64,000 nucleotides of DNA, from the NCBI RefSeq assembly GCF_021405525.1, contig NZ_JAGQAG010000001.1, positions 3,634,001-3,698,000 of the forward strand, read 5' to 3'. Positions 16,118 through 26,687 of the stretch are shown here, piece after piece. The translations under genes and the position numbers were made by a program. This DNA comes from Ruegeria pomeroyi. Its GTDB lineage: Bacteria; Pseudomonadota; Alphaproteobacteria; Rhodobacterales; Rhodobacteraceae. Numbering within the stretch: the first letter of the stretch is position 1; each line of letters starts with the position of its first letter. The notes below the pieces were generated by a model. That model was not told the DNA's origin. It saw only the letters and a program-made list of their open reading frames with translations, and searched no databases.

Positions 16118-19090
16118 TCACCCCTGCTCCGGCACCAGGATTTCGCGTTTGCCGACGTGATTTGCCGAAGAAACAACGCCTTCGTCCTCCATCTGCTCGA
16201 CCAGCCGGGCGGCCTTGTTATAGCCGATGGCGAGTTTCCGCTGAATGTAGGAGGTCGAACATTTGCGGTCCTTGATGACGATGGCCACCGCCTGATCATA
16301 CAGCGCATCCTCGCCATCGGTGTTGCCGCCGGTGTTCAGCCCGAGCACCGCGTCGATATTATCTGCCTTGTCATCGTCCGGGCCTTCGACCACGCCACCG
16401 ATATAATCGGGCGGGCCGAACTGTTTCAGGTGGTTGACGATCTCCTCGACCTCTTCGTCGCTGACAAAGGGGCCATGGCAGCGCGTGATCTTGGCCCCGC
16501 CCGCCATGTAAAGCATGTCGCCCTGGCCCAAGAGCTGTTCGGCGCCCATCTCGCCCAGGATGGTGCGGCTGTCGATCTTTGACGTCACCTGGAAGCTGAT
16601 CCGCGTGGGGAAGTTGGCCTTGATGGTACCGGTGATCACATCGACCGAGGGGCGCTGGGTCGCCATGATCAGGTGAATACCCGAGGCGCGCGCCATTTGG
16701 GCCAGACGCTGGATACAGGCCTCGATCTCCTTGCCCGCGACCATCATCAGGTCGGCCATCTCGTCGACGATGACGACGATATAGGGCAGCGGGATGGGCT
16801 GGAATTCCTCGGTCTCGAACACGGGTTCGCCGGTCTCGTCGTCAAAGCCGGTCTGCACCGTGCGGCTGAACATCTCGCCCTTGGCCAGTGCCTCGCGGAC
16901 GCGACCGTTGAAGCCCTCGATGTTGCGGACGCCCATCTTGGACATCTTGCGATAGCGGTCCTCCATCTCGCCCACCACCCATTTCAGGGCAACGACGGCC
17001 TTTTTCGGGTCGGTCACCACCGGAGAGAGGAGATGCGGAATGCCGTCATAAACCGAGAGTTCCAGCATCTTGGGATCGATCATGATCAGCCGGCATTCGG
17101 CGGGCGTCAGCTTGTAGAGCAGGCTGAGGATCATGGTGTTGATCGCCACCGATTTACCCGAACCGGTGGTGCCCGCGATCAGCAGGTGGGGCATCTTGGC
17201 GAGGTTGGCCACCACCGAGTCACCACCAATATCCTTGCCCAGCGCCAGCGGCAGACTCATGTTGCTGTCGCCAAAATCACGGCTGGCCAAGATTTCGCGC
17301 AACACTACCTTTTCACGATTCTCGTTTGGCAGTTCGATTCCGATTACCGAGCGACCCGGCACGGTCGAGACACGCGCCGACAGGGCCGACATCGAGCGCG
17401 CGATATCGTCGGCCAGACCGATGACGCGGCTGGCCTTGAGGCCCGGTGCCGGTTCCAGCTCGTACATGGTGACGACCGGACCGGGGCGAACCGAGACGAT
17501 CTCACCCTTGACGCCATAGTCGTCCAGCACGTTCTCCAGCATGCGCGCATTTTCCTCGAGCGCCTCGTCGCTGAGATGGTGACGCTGGATGTTGGTGGGG
17601 TTGGAAAGCAGGTTCAGCGGCGGCAGTTCGAAGGCGACAGCGGGTTCTTCGAAGGCAAGCGCGGGCTGCGCCTCCGCTTGCGCGCGGCGCGAGGGCACAG
17701 GGTTGCGCCGCACCGGCTGCTCGACCACCGGCTTGCGCGGTTGAGCGGCCGGGATGTTGGACATCGGTTGCGGTTGTGGCGTCGGGACGGCCTGATACGG
17801 CGAGGCGTCGTCTGACGGCAGCGTGCCGGATTCGAACCGGTCTTCCGTCTTCCAGTCCTCATAATGCTCCTCAGTCGGCATCGGCTGGAAACCCGAAGCC
17901 TGGGTCATGTCCGGGAAGACCGAGGATACGGCGGTAACTGTCTCAGAAACCGCCGCGGCCTGCTGCGGCGCTCGCTGCGCGGCGGTCACCGGTGGTTCGG
18001 CGGGCAGATCGCCCCGGCGGCGAGTATCCAGCACCAACGGATCGGGACCGCGTCCGCGCCCCTTGGTCAGCGGGCGTTGCGGATCGGGCGTTGGAGCAAC
18101 TACGCCCGCCGCCTCTTTGCGACTGCGCACGACGGCGGCGATCCTTGAGGCGATATGATCGGCTCCCGGCATCTTGTCATAGCCCTGAACCGGTTCGGGT
18201 TCGACAAGTTCCAGCTGGGGCATGGGTTCGGGTCGACGGATCAGCGCCGGCATCCGTGCCAGCAGGCCGGATTTCGGTTGCGGTGCCGATCTGGGGAGAT
18301 CGTCGTCCTCGAGCAGAGCCTCGGCATTGGCCGCCTCTTCGGCCATTCTGGCCTCTTCGGCGGCAAGCCTGGCCGCTTCGCGCCGCTCGGCGCGCAGCGC
18401 CTGTCGCGCCCGAGCCGCCGCAACCCCGGCCGATGCGCCACGGCCCAGCAGGGTCATCACCCCGCCATAGACCAGGATCGCGCCTACCATCGCATGGCGC
18501 AGACCGCGCCGGATCTCGGACGAGGTAAAGCCCAGTACAAAGGCCGCCATCGTCAGCATGATCACGGCCATGGCCAGCGAGGTCAGCTTGACCATCAGAT
18601 GCGACCCCAGCGGAACCAGCGTCAGCAGCGCCCCCATCACGGTATCGCCAAACAGACCGCCCAGACCGAAGCTGTGGGTTGCGCGCCAGGCCTCGCCGGG
18701 AACAAGAGTGGCGGCATAGACCGACACGACCGCGATCCAGATCGGCATGAAGACCAGCCGGCCAATGGCTCGGTCCTCACCTGAATGCAGGGCAAAGCGC
18801 AGACCCCAGGCGATCAGCACCAACGGGATGCCCCAGGCGCCGCCACCGACGATCATGAACAGCGGCGCCGCGATCGACGCACCAATCCGCCCGGTCCAGT
18901 TCTGCACCGGCGCATCGGTCGACACCATCCAGTTGGGATCGTCGGGCGTATAGGTGCCCACCATCGCCGCTGCGAGCAGGCCCAGCACGATCAGCGCCAG
19001 TCCCAGCAATTCCTTCCCGCGCCGCTCGATCGCGGCCTGCATGTTGCTGTCCAGAAGTGGATCGCGACTGCGTGCGTGATATGATGCCAT
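16118..19090 (-). CDS. ftsK: DNA translocase FtsK
   Basis: The 990-residue protein has four N-terminal membrane helices (about residues 25-190), a variable Pro/Gln-rich linker (about 200-480) and a RecA-like motor. Walker A is GTTGSGKS near residue 640 and Walker B is [10 protein letters not shown] near 775. The C-terminal winged-helix gamma domain (about 930-990; [20 protein letters not shown]) recognises KOPS. Role: division-site DNA pumping and chromosome-dimer resolution with XerCD. The ATG at 19090 is preferred; a further upstream in-frame extension runs into the aminotransferase gene and has no support. It lies 14 bp after the aminotransferase stop and upstream of lolA. Confidence 0.95.
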   Translation of the reverse strand: MASYHARSRDPLLDSNMQAAIERRGKELLGLALIVLGLLAAAMVGTYTPDDPNWMVSTDAPVQNWTGRIGASIAAPLFMIVGGGAWGIPLVLIAWGLRFALHSGEDRAIGRLVFMPIWIAVVSVYAATLVPGEAWRATHSFGLGGLFGDTVMGALLTLVPLGSHLMVKLTSLAMAVIMLTMAAFVLGFTSSEIRRGLRHAMVGAILVYGGVMTLLGRGASAGVAAARARQALRAERREAARLAAEEARMAEEAANAEALLEDDDLPRSAPQPKSGLLARMPALIRRPEPMPQLELVEPEPVQGYDKMPGADHIASRIAAVVRSRKEAAGVVAPTPDPQRPLTKGRGRGPDPLVLDTRRRGDLPAEPPVTAAQRAPQQAAAVSETVTAVSSVFPDMTQASGFQPMPTEEHYEDWKTEDRFESGTLPSDDASPYQAVPTPQPQPMSNIPAAQPRKPVVEQPVRRNPVPSRRAQAEAQPALAFEEPAVAFELPPLNLLSNPTNIQRHHLSDEALEENARMLENVLDDYGVKGEIVSVRPGPVVTMYELEPAPGLKASRVIGLADDIARSMSALSARVSTVPGRSVIGIELPNENREKVVLREILASRDFGDSNMSLPLALGKDIGGDSVVANLAKMPHLLIAGTTGSGKSVAINTMILSLLYKLTPAECRLIMIDPKMLELSVYDGIPHLLSPVVTDPKKAVVALKWVVGEMEDRYRKMSKMGVRNIEGFNGRVREALAKGEMFSRTVQTGFDDETGEPVFETEEFQPIPLPYIVVIVDEMADLMMVAGKEIEACIQRLAQMARASGIHLIMATQRPSVDVITGTIKANFPTRISFQVTSKIDSRTILGEMGAEQLLGQGDMLYMAGGAKITRCHGPFVSDEEVEEIVNHLKQFGPPDYIGGVVEGPDDDKADNIDAVLGLNTGGNTDGEDALYDQAVAIVIKDRKCSTSYIQRKLAIGYNKAARLVEQMEDEGVVSSANHVGKREILVPEQG

Positions 19091-19104
19091 GCTACCCTCG
19101 AACC

Positions 19105-20286
19105 TCAGCGATAGATGCAGTCGCGAAGGGCGATCAGCCCGCGCTGCAAGTCTTGTTTTGGGGCCACCATCGCGACCCTGATATATGTCTCTCCAGGGTT
19201 CTGCCCCGGTTTTCCCTGTGCCAGATAGGCGCCGGGCAGCACCCGGACGCCGGTTTCGCGCCATGCCTTGAGCGATGCTGCCTCGCCATCATCGACGGGC
19301 AACCAGAGAAAGAAGCCAGCCTCGGGCGGCTGATAGCCCTGCACCCCGGTAAAGACCTGATCGGCCAGCGCGTATTTCTCCTGATAAAGCGCGCGATTTT
19401 CGGCGACATGCGCTTCGTCCGCCCAGACCCGCGCGGCGGCTGCCTGCAACGGCCCCGGCAGTGGCGCTCCGGAATAGTTGCGCAACTGCTTGACATGTTT
19501 CAGCGTTTCCGGCCCACCCGCGATCAAGCCCGAGCGCAGGCCCGCCAGGTTCGAGCGTTTCGACAGAGAGTTGAACAGCACCACCCGCTCGGGATCGGCG
19601 CCCATCTCTTGGGCGACGGTCAGCGCGCCCGTGGGCGCTGTGTCACGGTAGATCTCGGAGTAACACTCGTCGGCGAAAACGCGGAAATCGTATTGTTCGG
19701 CCAGACCGATCAGTTCCATCCAATATGCACGGCTGGCGACTGCGCCCTGCGGGTTGGCGGGCGAACAGATATAGGCCACGGCGGTGCGGTTCAGAACCTC
19801 GGTGGGCAGGCTGGCGTAGTCGGGCAGATGTCCGGTGGCGGCGGTCGCGGGCACGAAATGCGGCTCGGCGCCCACCGAAATCGCAGCCACCATATAGACC
19901 TGATAGAACGGGTTCGGACACAGCACGATTGGTCGCTGTCCGTTCTTCTGCTCGGGGCAGAGCGCCATGGCGGCGTTGTAGAGACCCTCGCGCGTGCCAT
20001 TCAGCGCCATCACGTTTTTCTCGGGGTCGAGCGTCACGCCATAGCGGCGCGCGATCCAGTCCGTGATCGCGCCGCGCAGTTCGGGTGAGCCCTCGTTCGG
20101 CGGATAACTTTGGAACAGATGGGCATTCTCGACGATCACTTCGGTAACCCAGGCCGGGAAATCGTGCTTGGGCTCTCCGATGGTCATATGCACGACTTCG
20201 CCGCCCGCCGGATGGTGGTCGAGCAACGCACGCAGGCGCGGGAATGCATAGGCCGGTAGGTTCGAAAACCGCTCGGGGAAGTTCAT
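19105..20286 (-). CDS. Class I/II PLP-dependent aminotransferase (DapC-like)
   Basis: The 393-residue fold-type I aminotransferase carries the PLP-binding Lys in [16 protein letters not shown], plus [17 protein letters not shown] and a C-terminal [11 protein letters not shown] with the carboxylate-binding Arg. The sequence resembles alphaproteobacterial proteins annotated as succinyldiaminopimelate transaminases, which work in lysine and peptidoglycan precursor synthesis; an envelope role fits ftsK-lolA downstream. Specificity is not proven, so no symbol is given. It is the first gene of an aminotransferase-ftsK-lolA operon, with a 108-bp gap from the amidase upstream. Confidence 0.87.
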   Translation of the reverse strand: MNFPERFSNLPAYAFPRLRALLDHHPAGGEVVHMTIGEPKHDFPAWVTEVIVENAHLFQSYPPNEGSPELRGAITDWIARRYGVTLDPEKNVMALNGTREGLYNAAMALCPEQKNGQRPIVLCPNPFYQVYMVAAISVGAEPHFVPATAATGHLPDYASLPTEVLNRTAVAYICSPANPQGAVASRAYWMELIGLAEQYDFRVFADECYSEIYRDTAPTGALTVAQEMGADPERVVLFNSLSKRSNLAGLRSGLIAGGPETLKHVKQLRNYSGAPLPGPLQAAAARVWADEAHVAENRALYQEKYALADQVFTGVQGYQPPEAGFFLWLPVDDGEAASLKAWRETGVRVLPGAYLAQGKPGQNPGETYIRVAMVAPKQDLQRGLIALRDCIYR

Positions 20287-20394
20287 CTGGTCTGCCTCGT
20301 GTCGGGATCGTCAACGCCCCGTTTGCAAACCAAAGTACAGACGATCCCCGCGTGCGTCCAGACAAAGCGTTGCCTGCGCAGGGAATTGTGGCAT

Positions 20395-21723
20395 TCAGGT
20401 CAGCGCCTGCTCTGCCGCCGCGCCTACGCGCAACAGCGCCTCTTCGCCGTCCGGGCGCCCCAGCATCATCAGACCGCAGGCCGGCATGCCCGTGGGCAGG
20501 CTCAGCCCGCTGAGGCCCATCAGGTTGCCGATGCGGGTATTGCGCAGCGCCAGCAGGTTTTCGGACACGTAATAGTCGTGGTCGCTGAGCAGCCGGTCAC
20601 GGTCGGGCGGCAGGATTGGTGCGGTGGGCATCAGCACCGCATCGAACCCGGCAACCGCGCCATCCCAGGCCGCGCGGCAGGTTTCCAGCCGCGCCCAGGC
20701 GGCCACGTAGTCAGGGCCGGAGAAACCAGCACCGGCGCGGAACCGTTCCAGGATCTGGTCATACATGGCACTGGGATTGGCCTCGATCACGTCACGCCAC
20801 AGGCCATAGGCCTCGGCGGTATAGAGAACACCCGACAGGGCCATCGCATCGACCAGTTCCGGCACATCAAGCGGCACGATCTCGGCCCCTGCGGCGGACA
20901 GACGCGTCAGCGAGGACTCGAACCCCGCGCCCGGCGCCTCACGCAGATCATCCAGCGCCACGGTTTGCAACACGGCCAGACGGCACCCTTTGAGCGATAC
21001 GCCCCGCAGGTCAGCGGCGCGTCCCCCCTCCAGCAGGGCCAGCGCCTCGGCCGCATCCTCAACCGAGCGGGCCAGCGGGCCGACCGTGTCGAACTTCAGG
21101 CAGAGCGGCACCACCCCTTCGAGGCTGAGCCGCCCCGACGTGGTCTTGAGCCCGACCAGATCGTGCCATACCGAGGGGATGCGGACAGACCCACCGGTAT
21201 CCGAGCCGATGCCACAGGCGGCAAGGCCGAACGAGACCGAGGCCGCCGCCCCCGAAGAGGACCCGCCCGGCACCCAGGCCGGATCATGCGGGTTGGGCGG
21301 GGTTGCGGTCACCGGGTTGAGGCCAAGACCGGAAAAGGCCAGCTCGCTCATATGGGTCTTGCCCAGGCAGACGGCGCCCGCAGCGGTGGCATTGCGCAGC
21401 ACCAGGGCGTCCGCCTCGGGCACGCGTCCCGCGAGCAGGGCCGAGCCGGATTCGGTGGCCACGCCCGCGCTGTCGAACAGGTCCTTCCAGCTGAGCGGTA
21501 CGCCATCGAACAGCGACCGGCGCAGGCCCAGCCTGGCGCGTTCGGCGGCGGCGCGCGCCTCGGCCCGCGCACGGTCGGCGGTGACGCGGGCATAGATGCG
21601 GTCGCGGTCTGGATGGGCATCGATAGCGTCCAGATAGCATTCGGTCAGTTCGACAGGATCGATCTTCCCCGCCGCGATACCGCGCCCCAGATCGCTTGCC
21701 GTCATCGTCAGCCAATCGCTCAT
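20395..21723 (-). CDS. Amidase signature family hydrolase
   Basis: The 442-residue amidase has the Ser-cisSer-Lys triad: Lys in PLSWKDLFD near residue 80, Ser in GGSSSGAAASV near residue 155 and the nucleophile Ser in GSDTGGSVRIP near residue 180. It is full length. The ATG at 21723 follows GGGAGGG; the much longer in-frame extension upstream lies antisense to the hydroxylase gene and is not real. It is divergent from the UbiH-type gene with a 48-bp gap. The substrate amide is unknown; related proteins include GatA-like and aryl-acylamidases. Confidence 0.88.
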   Translation of the reverse strand: MSDWLTMTASDLGRGIAAGKIDPVELTECYLDAIDAHPDRDRIYARVTADRARAEARAAAERARLGLRRSLFDGVPLSWKDLFDSAGVATESGSALLAGRVPEADALVLRNATAAGAVCLGKTHMSELAFSGLGLNPVTATPPNPHDPAWVPGGSSSGAAASVSFGLAACGIGSDTGGSVRIPSVWHDLVGLKTTSGRLSLEGVVPLCLKFDTVGPLARSVEDAAEALALLEGGRAADLRGVSLKGCRLAVLQTVALDDLREAPGAGFESSLTRLSAAGAEIVPLDVPELVDAMALSGVLYTAEAYGLWRDVIEANPSAMYDQILERFRAGAGFSGPDYVAAWARLETCRAAWDGAVAGFDAVLMPTAPILPPDRDRLLSDHDYYVSENLLALRNTRIGNLMGLSGLSLPTGMPACGLMMLGRPDGEEALLRVGAAAEQALT

Positions 21724-21771
21724 CTTACCCTCCCGCTTGCTTTTGCCGCGACGGTAGCGACAGGACTGCGC

Positions 21772-23034
21772 ATGGACAATCCCGAACCGGCGCGCATATT
21801 GCGACTCATGGAACACAGAGCCGATATCGCAATCGTGGGTGGCGGGCTGAACGGTCCGGTGCTGGCCCTGGCGCTGGCCCAGAGCGGGCAAAGCGTCACC
21901 CTGGTGGATGCCCTGCCCGACCCGCTGCGCACCGACGCCGCATTCGATGGCCGCGCCTATGCGCTGGCGCTGGCCTCGCAACGGCTGCTGGCCGCTATGG
22001 GCGTCTGGGATCATGTGGCGGGTAACGCCCAACCGATGCTGGAAATCAAGGTCAGCGACGGCCATGCCGGCGCAGGCCCCTCCCCCTTCTTCCTGCATTT
22101 CGACCATGCCGAGATCGAAGAAGGGCCAATGGGCTATATGGTCGAGGACCGCTATCTCCGGCGCGCGCTGCTGGCCGCGATGGAGGCGGCGCCGGGCATC
22201 ACCCGGCTGAACGGCACCGCCGTTAACGCGCAACAAACCGATGCCACCGGCGTTACGCTGACCTTGGCGGATGGCTCGCAGTTGCGTGCCGGGTTGGTGG
22301 TGGGCTGTGACGGACGCAAGAGCGGCACCGCCGCGCGCGCGGGCATCAAGCGGACCGGTTGGGACTATGGCCAGACCGCGCTGGTCTGCGCCATCGCGCA
22401 TGAGCGGCCGCATCATGGCATTGCGCATCAGTTCTTCATGCCGCCGGGGCCGCTGGCGATCCTGCCGCTGCCCGGCAATCGCAGCTCGATCGTCTGGAGC
22501 GAGCGGACCGAGGCCGCCGCCCGCATCAATGCCCTGCCCGAGGCGGAATACCTGGAAATCCTGCGGCCCCGGTTCGGCGATTTCCTGGGCGAGATCCGGC
22601 TGGAGGGTGCCCGCTTCACCTATCCGCTGAACCTGACCGTGGCCAATGCCTTTGTCGGCGAACGGTTGGCGCTGGTGGGAGATGCCGCGCATGGCATGCA
22701 TCCTATTGCCGGTCAGGGGCTGAACGCGGGCCTGCGCGACGTGGGCGCGCTGGCCGAGGTTCTGATTTTGGCCTCCCGCCGGGGCGAGGATATCGGCTCG
22801 GTATCCGTACTGGAGCGGTATCAGCAATGGCGCCGGTTCGACACGGCGACGCTGGCACTGGCGACCGATGCCTTTAACCGGCTGTTTTCCAACGACAACC
22901 CGATCCTGCGGCTGGGTCGCGATGTCGGCATGGGCGTGATCGGCGCCTTCCCCGGATTGCGGCGCGGCTTCGTGCGCGAGGCGGCCGGGCTGACCGGTGA
23001 CCTGCCGAAACTGATGCAGGGCCGCGCGATCTGA
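21772..23034 (+). CDS. UbiH/UbiF/VisC-family FAD-dependent hydroxylase
   Basis: The 420-residue flavoprotein monooxygenase has the three family motifs: GxGxxG in IAIVGGGLNGPVL, the DG motif in VVGCDGRKSGTAARAG, and the GD motif in ALVGDAAHGMHPIAGQGLN. These enzymes hydroxylate the aromatic ring of ubiquinone precursors. Which carbon this one acts on cannot be told from sequence. ATG 21772 has AGGA 6 nt upstream; an ATG at 21808, just before the FAD motif, would also give a family-like N-terminus (408 residues). The gene stands alone between divergent and convergent neighbours. Confidence 0.88.
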   Translation: MDNPEPARILRLMEHRADIAIVGGGLNGPVLALALAQSGQSVTLVDALPDPLRTDAAFDGRAYALALASQRLLAAMGVWDHVAGNAQPMLEIKVSDGHAGAGPSPFFLHFDHAEIEEGPMGYMVEDRYLRRALLAAMEAAPGITRLNGTAVNAQQTDATGVTLTLADGSQLRAGLVVGCDGRKSGTAARAGIKRTGWDYGQTALVCAIAHERPHHGIAHQFFMPPGPLAILPLPGNRSSIVWSERTEAAARINALPEAEYLEILRPRFGDFLGEIRLEGARFTYPLNLTVANAFVGERLALVGDAAHGMHPIAGQGLNAGLRDVGALAEVLILASRRGEDIGSVSVLERYQQWRRFDTATLALATDAFNRLFSNDNPILRLGRDVGMGVIGAFPGLRRGFVREAAGLTGDLPKLMQGRAI

Positions 23035-23068
23035 GCGCGGCTCCTCCGCCCTGGCGGGCGTCCTCGCC

Positions 23069-23836
23069 TCAGGCGTGACCCGCGCACTGTGCCCGATAGC
23101 GCCGCACCCAGTCCCGGCTTTCTGCGCCAGAGAGTTTGGCAACCGCCGGGGTCAGGCCTTGCGCCCGGTCCGGATCTTGCTCCAGATGCGCAAGAATGTC
23201 CGAGACCACCTCTATCGGCGTGTCCGCGAGGTCTTCGTAGTCGATGACGAGCGGCGTGATGCCCTGAGCAGCGAACCATTTGGTCCAGCCCGCTTCATAA
23301 GTCTCAAGCGCGCGCACTTGGGTGTCTATCGCGGCGAAATCGTAGACCGGGTCGCGATGGGGAGCGAGCCGTTCGATCTCGCGCCCGTCGGGCGCGATAT
23401 GCCAGAGGCCCGATTGCTCGGCCCGTACCCGCGACACCGCTTGCGCCACCTTGTCCCGGCGGCGCAGATGCAGATAGCGCGTCGGCCCGAATGCCGCCTC
23501 GATCAAGGCCGTATCGCCGGGCAATCCGGGATAGAGATGGTGAAGCATGCCCAGCATGTCGCCCAGATTCTCGCGCATCAGGCGCAGCCCGAACACAGGC
23601 GTCCCGCCTCGCCCCTCGATCAGCGCCGCATCCAGATACGCACGGTCAAATCCGGCCGCGCCCGGGCGCAGCGCCTCGGGCAGGCCCCAATACCCCGCCC
23701 ACCAGTCGACGGATTGTGTACGAAAGAATGAATCCGGGGCGCCGGCCACACCGGTGGCCGCCAGATAACCGCACAACAGCGTGCTGCCGCTGCGCGGCGT
23801 CCCGCAGAGGATATAGGCCGTAGGCCGGTCAGTCAT
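23069..23836 (-). CDS. Stf0-type sulfotransferase
   Basis: The 255-residue PAPS-dependent sulfotransferase has the 5'-phosphosulfate-binding loop in [14 protein letters not shown] (about residues 9-22) and a [20 protein letters not shown] segment for 3'-phosphate contact. Stf0 of mycobacteria sulfates trehalose; here the acceptor is unknown and may be a surface polysaccharide or lipid. It overlaps the Trm112-like gene by 8 bp and is the last gene of a four-gene leftward operon. Function in this context is uncertain. Confidence 0.83.
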   Translation of the reverse strand: MTDRPTAYILCGTPRSGSTLLCGYLAATGVAGAPDSFFRTQSVDWWAGYWGLPEALRPGAAGFDRAYLDAALIEGRGGTPVFGLRLMRENLGDMLGMLHHLYPGLPGDTALIEAAFGPTRYLHLRRRDKVAQAVSRVRAEQSGLWHIAPDGREIERLAPHRDPVYDFAAIDTQVRALETYEAGWTKWFAAQGITPLVIDYEDLADTPIEVVSDILAHLEQDPDRAQGLTPAVAKLSGAESRDWVRRYRAQCAGHA

Positions 23837-24017
23837 CCAGCGGGCGCGCCTCGTCCACCAGCATCACCGGGATCCCGTTGCGGATCGGAAAGGCCAGCTT
23901 GGCCCCCTTCGAGATCAGTTCCTGCGCCTCGGCATCGTATTCCAGCGTGGCATGGGTGAGCGGGCAGACCAGCGCCTCGAGCATGCGGCGGTCAAAGGCT
24001 GCGGGGGTTTCACTCAT
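23829..24017 (-). CDS. Trm112/YcaR-family small protein with reduced cysteines
   Basis: The 62-residue protein matches the UPF0434/Trm112-like family: [17 protein letters not shown] at residues 11-27, then [19 protein letters not shown]. The E. coli homologue has a CPxC zinc knuckle plus a later Cys; here only the first Cys remains (CPLT, and ELIS in place of ELIC), so zinc binding as in the model is doubtful. Its start overlaps the LON-domain gene stop as ATGA and its end overlaps the sulfotransferase gene by 8 bp. The function of bacterial members is not settled. Confidence 0.85.
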   Translation of the reverse strand: MSETPAAFDRRMLEALVCPLTHATLEYDAEAQELISKGAKLAFPIRNGIPVMLVDEARPLDD

Positions 24018-24658
24018 TGCAGGGGGTCCTTGCCGCTATTGCCGCAGAGGGCGAATTCGATCAGGGTGACCAGCGTCTCGCGCCGGGTCTTGAGGCAGGG
24101 CGCTTCGAGCAGGGCCTGTTTGTCCTCGGGTGTGAAATCCAGCAGCATCGACAGCGAATTGACCAGCAGCTCATCATCGGCCTGGGTCAGGCTGTCCCAG
24201 TCGGTGCACATGTCGCGCGCCTCAAAAAACCGTTGCAGCAGTCGCAAGAAGGCATCGCGATCGAACCGGGGATCGGGCGCGCAAGCGGCGGCTAGATCGT
24301 GATCGAAGCTTTTCCAGCAGACGGTGCAGCGGCGATAGGGTGCAAACCCGTCGACCTCGGACTTTATCCGAAAGCGCGACACACCGGTCAGGGTGATCAT
24401 GTAGCGCCCGTCCTCGGTCTCGGAGAACTGGGTGACCCGCCCGGCACAACCGATCTGATGCAGCTTGCCGCCATCCTGACGACAGGGATTGGGCTGTACC
24501 ATACCGATCAGCCGCTGCGGCGTGCGCAGCGCATCATCCAGCATCTGAAGGTAACGCGGTTCGAACACATGCAGCGGTAGCCGAGACCGGGGCAGCAGCA
24601 GCGCTCCGGGCAGCGGAAAAACCGCCAACGTGTCGGGAAGGTCAGCGGATTGCATCAT
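24014..24658 (-). CDS. LON substrate-binding-domain protein
   Basis: The 214-residue protein consists of an isolated N-terminal-type Lon substrate-binding domain: [28 protein letters not shown] at the start, then [27 protein letters not shown]. There is no AAA or protease part. Such stand-alone proteins are common next to thioredoxin-like genes in alphaproteobacteria; their biochemical role is not established, though protein quality control is presumed. It is 27 bp downstream of the CnoX-like gene and translationally coupled to the Trm112-like gene. Confidence 0.87.
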   Translation of the reverse strand: MMQSADLPDTLAVFPLPGALLLPRSRLPLHVFEPRYLQMLDDALRTPQRLIGMVQPNPCRQDGGKLHQIGCAGRVTQFSETEDGRYMITLTGVSRFRIKSEVDGFAPYRRCTVCWKSFDHDLAAACAPDPRFDRDAFLRLLQRFFEARDMCTDWDSLTQADDELLVNSLSMLLDFTPEDKQALLEAPCLKTRRETLVTLIEFALCGNSGKDPLQ

Positions 24659-24685
24659 GCCTTCAACTGTAGCTCTATCGCGCGA

Positions 24686-25603
24686 TTAGGCAAATATCAT
24701 CGAGCTGAGTTTGCGACGGCCATTGAGCACGATCGGATCGTTGGGCTTGAGCGCATCGAAGATGGTGAAAAGCTGCGCCTTGGCGGCGCCCTCGTTCCAC
24801 TCGCGGTCACGGCGGAAAAGGTCGAGCAGTTCGGTAACCGCCTCTTCGGTCCGGCCGGCGGCATGCAAAGCCTGGGCCAGATCAAACCGGGCCTGATGGT
24901 TGTTCGGATCGGCCTCGACCGCGGCGGCAAGTTCGGCGACCGGACCGGCATTCGACGCCTGACGCGCCAGTTCCAGCTGGGCATGGGCGGCTTCCAGCTC
25001 GGGCTTGGTCGAGATCGCGGCGGGTGCACCGTTCAAAATGGCTTCGGCCTGGTCCAGATCGCCCAGCGCGATATGGGCACGCACCAGCCCGCCATAGGCG
25101 GCGGCATGGTCGGGCTCTTCGCCGAGGATCGCGGCAAAGGTTTCTGCCGCATCGGCAGCGGCGCCTTGCTCCAGCATCTCCTCGGCGGCGGCTACCGCCT
25201 CGTCGAGCTGGGCGCCGGGCGCCTCGCCACCGGCGGCGGCGACCACCCGGTCGATGAAGCCCTTGATTTCGGACGCGGGCAACGCCCCCTGGAACCCGTC
25301 GACCGGCTGGCCTTGGTAAAAGGCATAGACGGTCGGGATCGACTGGATCCGCATCTGGCCTGCGATCATCTGGTTTTCATCGACATTGACCTTGACCATC
25401 TTCACCGCGCCCTTGGCGGCGGTCACGGCGGCCTCAAGCGCGGGGCCAAGCGTCTTGCACGGGCCGCACCACGGCGCCCAGAAATCGACGATCACCGGAA
25501 CCGTCTGGCTGGCCTCGACCACGTCGGCCATGAAGGTGGCTTCGCTTGTGTCCTTGATCAGATCGCCTGCGGGGGTCGCACCCGCGCCATTCAGAAGTTC
25601 CAT
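24686..25603 (-). CDS. CnoX/YbbN-like thioredoxin with TPR domain
   Basis: The 305-residue protein has an N-terminal thioredoxin domain (about residues 20-125) with an intact FWAPWCGPCKTL active site and cis-Pro in IQSIPTVYAFY. An alpha-helical TPR-like region extends from about 135 to 300 (PNNHQARFDLAQALHAAGR is one repeat). YbbN/CnoX proteins are redox-linked holdases that hand clients to GroEL or DnaK; the E. coli protein lost its CXXC but alphaproteobacterial ones keep it, as here. It heads the CnoX-LON-Trm112-sulfotransferase operon; xthA lies 96 bp upstream on the same strand. Confidence 0.88.
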   Translation of the reverse strand: MELLNGAGATPAGDLIKDTSEATFMADVVEASQTVPVIVDFWAPWCGPCKTLGPALEAAVTAAKGAVKMVKVNVDENQMIAGQMRIQSIPTVYAFYQGQPVDGFQGALPASEIKGFIDRVVAAAGGEAPGAQLDEAVAAAEEMLEQGAAADAAETFAAILGEEPDHAAAYGGLVRAHIALGDLDQAEAILNGAPAAISTKPELEAAHAQLELARQASNAGPVAELAAAVEADPNNHQARFDLAQALHAAGRTEEAVTELLDLFRRDREWNEGAAKAQLFTIFDALKPNDPIVLNGRRKLSSMIFA

Positions 25604-25699
25604 CGTCTCTTTTCTCCGGTTCGGATTTGGCCCCTATATGCGCCTGACATGCAGGGAAACCAAGGCCTCAGTTCTCTCCTGGGGCCGGATTCTATTCGA

Positions 25700-26488
25700 T
25701 CAAAGGTCGAAACTGGCAAAGACCGGGGCGTGGTCGCTGGGTTTCTCCCACCCGCGCGCGTCGCGCAGGATGCGGCTGGAATGGCCCGCGTTCGAGATAT
25801 CGGGCGTGGCCCAGACATGGTCCAGCCGGCGGCCCTTGTCGGCGGCATCCCAATCCTTGGCCCGGTAGGACCACCAGGAATACAAGAGCCCCTCGGGGAT
25901 ATCCTGACGGGTGATGTCGACCCATTTGCCCGCGTCCATCACCTGGCCCAGATGGTCGACCTCGATCGGCGTGTGCGACACGATCTTGAGGAGCTGCTTG
26001 TGGCTCCAGACATCGTCCTCGCGCGGGGCGATGTTGAGATCACCCACCAGAATGGATTTCTCGGGACTGTTGGCGTGGAACCAGTCGCGCATCTCGGTCA
26101 GGTAGTCGAGCTTCTGGCCGAACTTCTCGTTCACCTCGCGGTCGGGCACATCGCCCCCGGCGGGGACATAGAAGTTGTGGATCGTCACCCCGTTTTCCAG
26201 CCGCGCCGCGACATGGCGGGCATGGCCGAGGGTGGCGAAATCCTCGCGCGCGACTTCCTCGATCGGCAGGCGCGACAGGATGGCTACTCCGTTATAGCCC
26301 TTTTGACCATGCGCCACGACATGCCGGTATCCCAGCTCGGCAAAGCTTTCGACCGGCATCTTGTCGACCGGCGACTTGATCTCTTGCAGGCACAGGATGT
26401 CAGGCCCCTCTTCAGCCAAAAGCTTGCACACGATGGGTTCGCGCAGGCGGACCGAGTTGATGTTCCAGGTGGCAAGGGTAAAGGGCAT
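25700..26488 (-). CDS. xthA: Exodeoxyribonuclease III
   Basis: The 262-residue enzyme of the endonuclease/exonuclease/phosphatase fold is recognised from TLATWNINSVRLR at the start, the metal-binding Glu in CLQEIKSP, GYNGVAILSR, GDLNIAPREDDVW carrying the catalytic Asp and Asn, RLDHVWAT and the terminal SDHAPVFASFDL with the catalytic Asp-His. It cleaves AP sites and trims 3' blocks in base-excision repair. All catalytic residues are visible and the length is normal. It is flanked by a terminator upstream that belongs to the response regulator gene. Confidence 0.93.
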   Translation of the reverse strand: MPFTLATWNINSVRLREPIVCKLLAEEGPDILCLQEIKSPVDKMPVESFAELGYRHVVAHGQKGYNGVAILSRLPIEEVAREDFATLGHARHVAARLENGVTIHNFYVPAGGDVPDREVNEKFGQKLDYLTEMRDWFHANSPEKSILVGDLNIAPREDDVWSHKQLLKIVSHTPIEVDHLGQVMDAGKWVDITRQDIPEGLLYSWWSYRAKDWDAADKGRRLDHVWATPDISNAGHSSRILRDARGWEKPSDHAPVFASFDL

Positions 26489-26556
26489 GGCGCGTCTCGC
26501 TTTCGTCGGGTCCGGCGAAACCTATCGCCTTGTCCGTCGATGTCCATGGCCTGTAC

Positions 26557-26585
26557 AAAAAAAGGGCCGGGCACTAGGCCCGGCC
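26557..26585 (-). terminator. Intrinsic terminator downstream of the response regulator gene
   Basis: GGCCGGGC (26565-26572) and GCCCGGCC (26578-26585) form an 8-bp stem with a 5-nt loop. On the minus strand the stem is followed by seven T (26563-26557). It lies about 100 bp past the stop of the leftward response regulator gene, before xthA. Confidence 0.85.
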
Positions 26586-26687
26586 AGTCCAACAGGGAGG
26601 TGCATGTCATGACCCGGACATGCGCGGGTTGGGGTCAGGCTAAAGGTACCACAAAGATTCCACTTTGACCTGAATCAATATCACAAA

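Noticed and set aside
20299-21771. Rightward open frame extending the hydroxylase upstream
   Set aside because: It is antisense to the amidase and has no recognisable domain; the FAD motif begins shortly after 21808.
20395-23142. A 915-codon leftward open frame extending the amidase far upstream
   Set aside because: The upstream 470 codons lie antisense to the clear UbiH-type hydroxylase gene and read as low-complexity text; a good ribosome site and family start exist at 21723.
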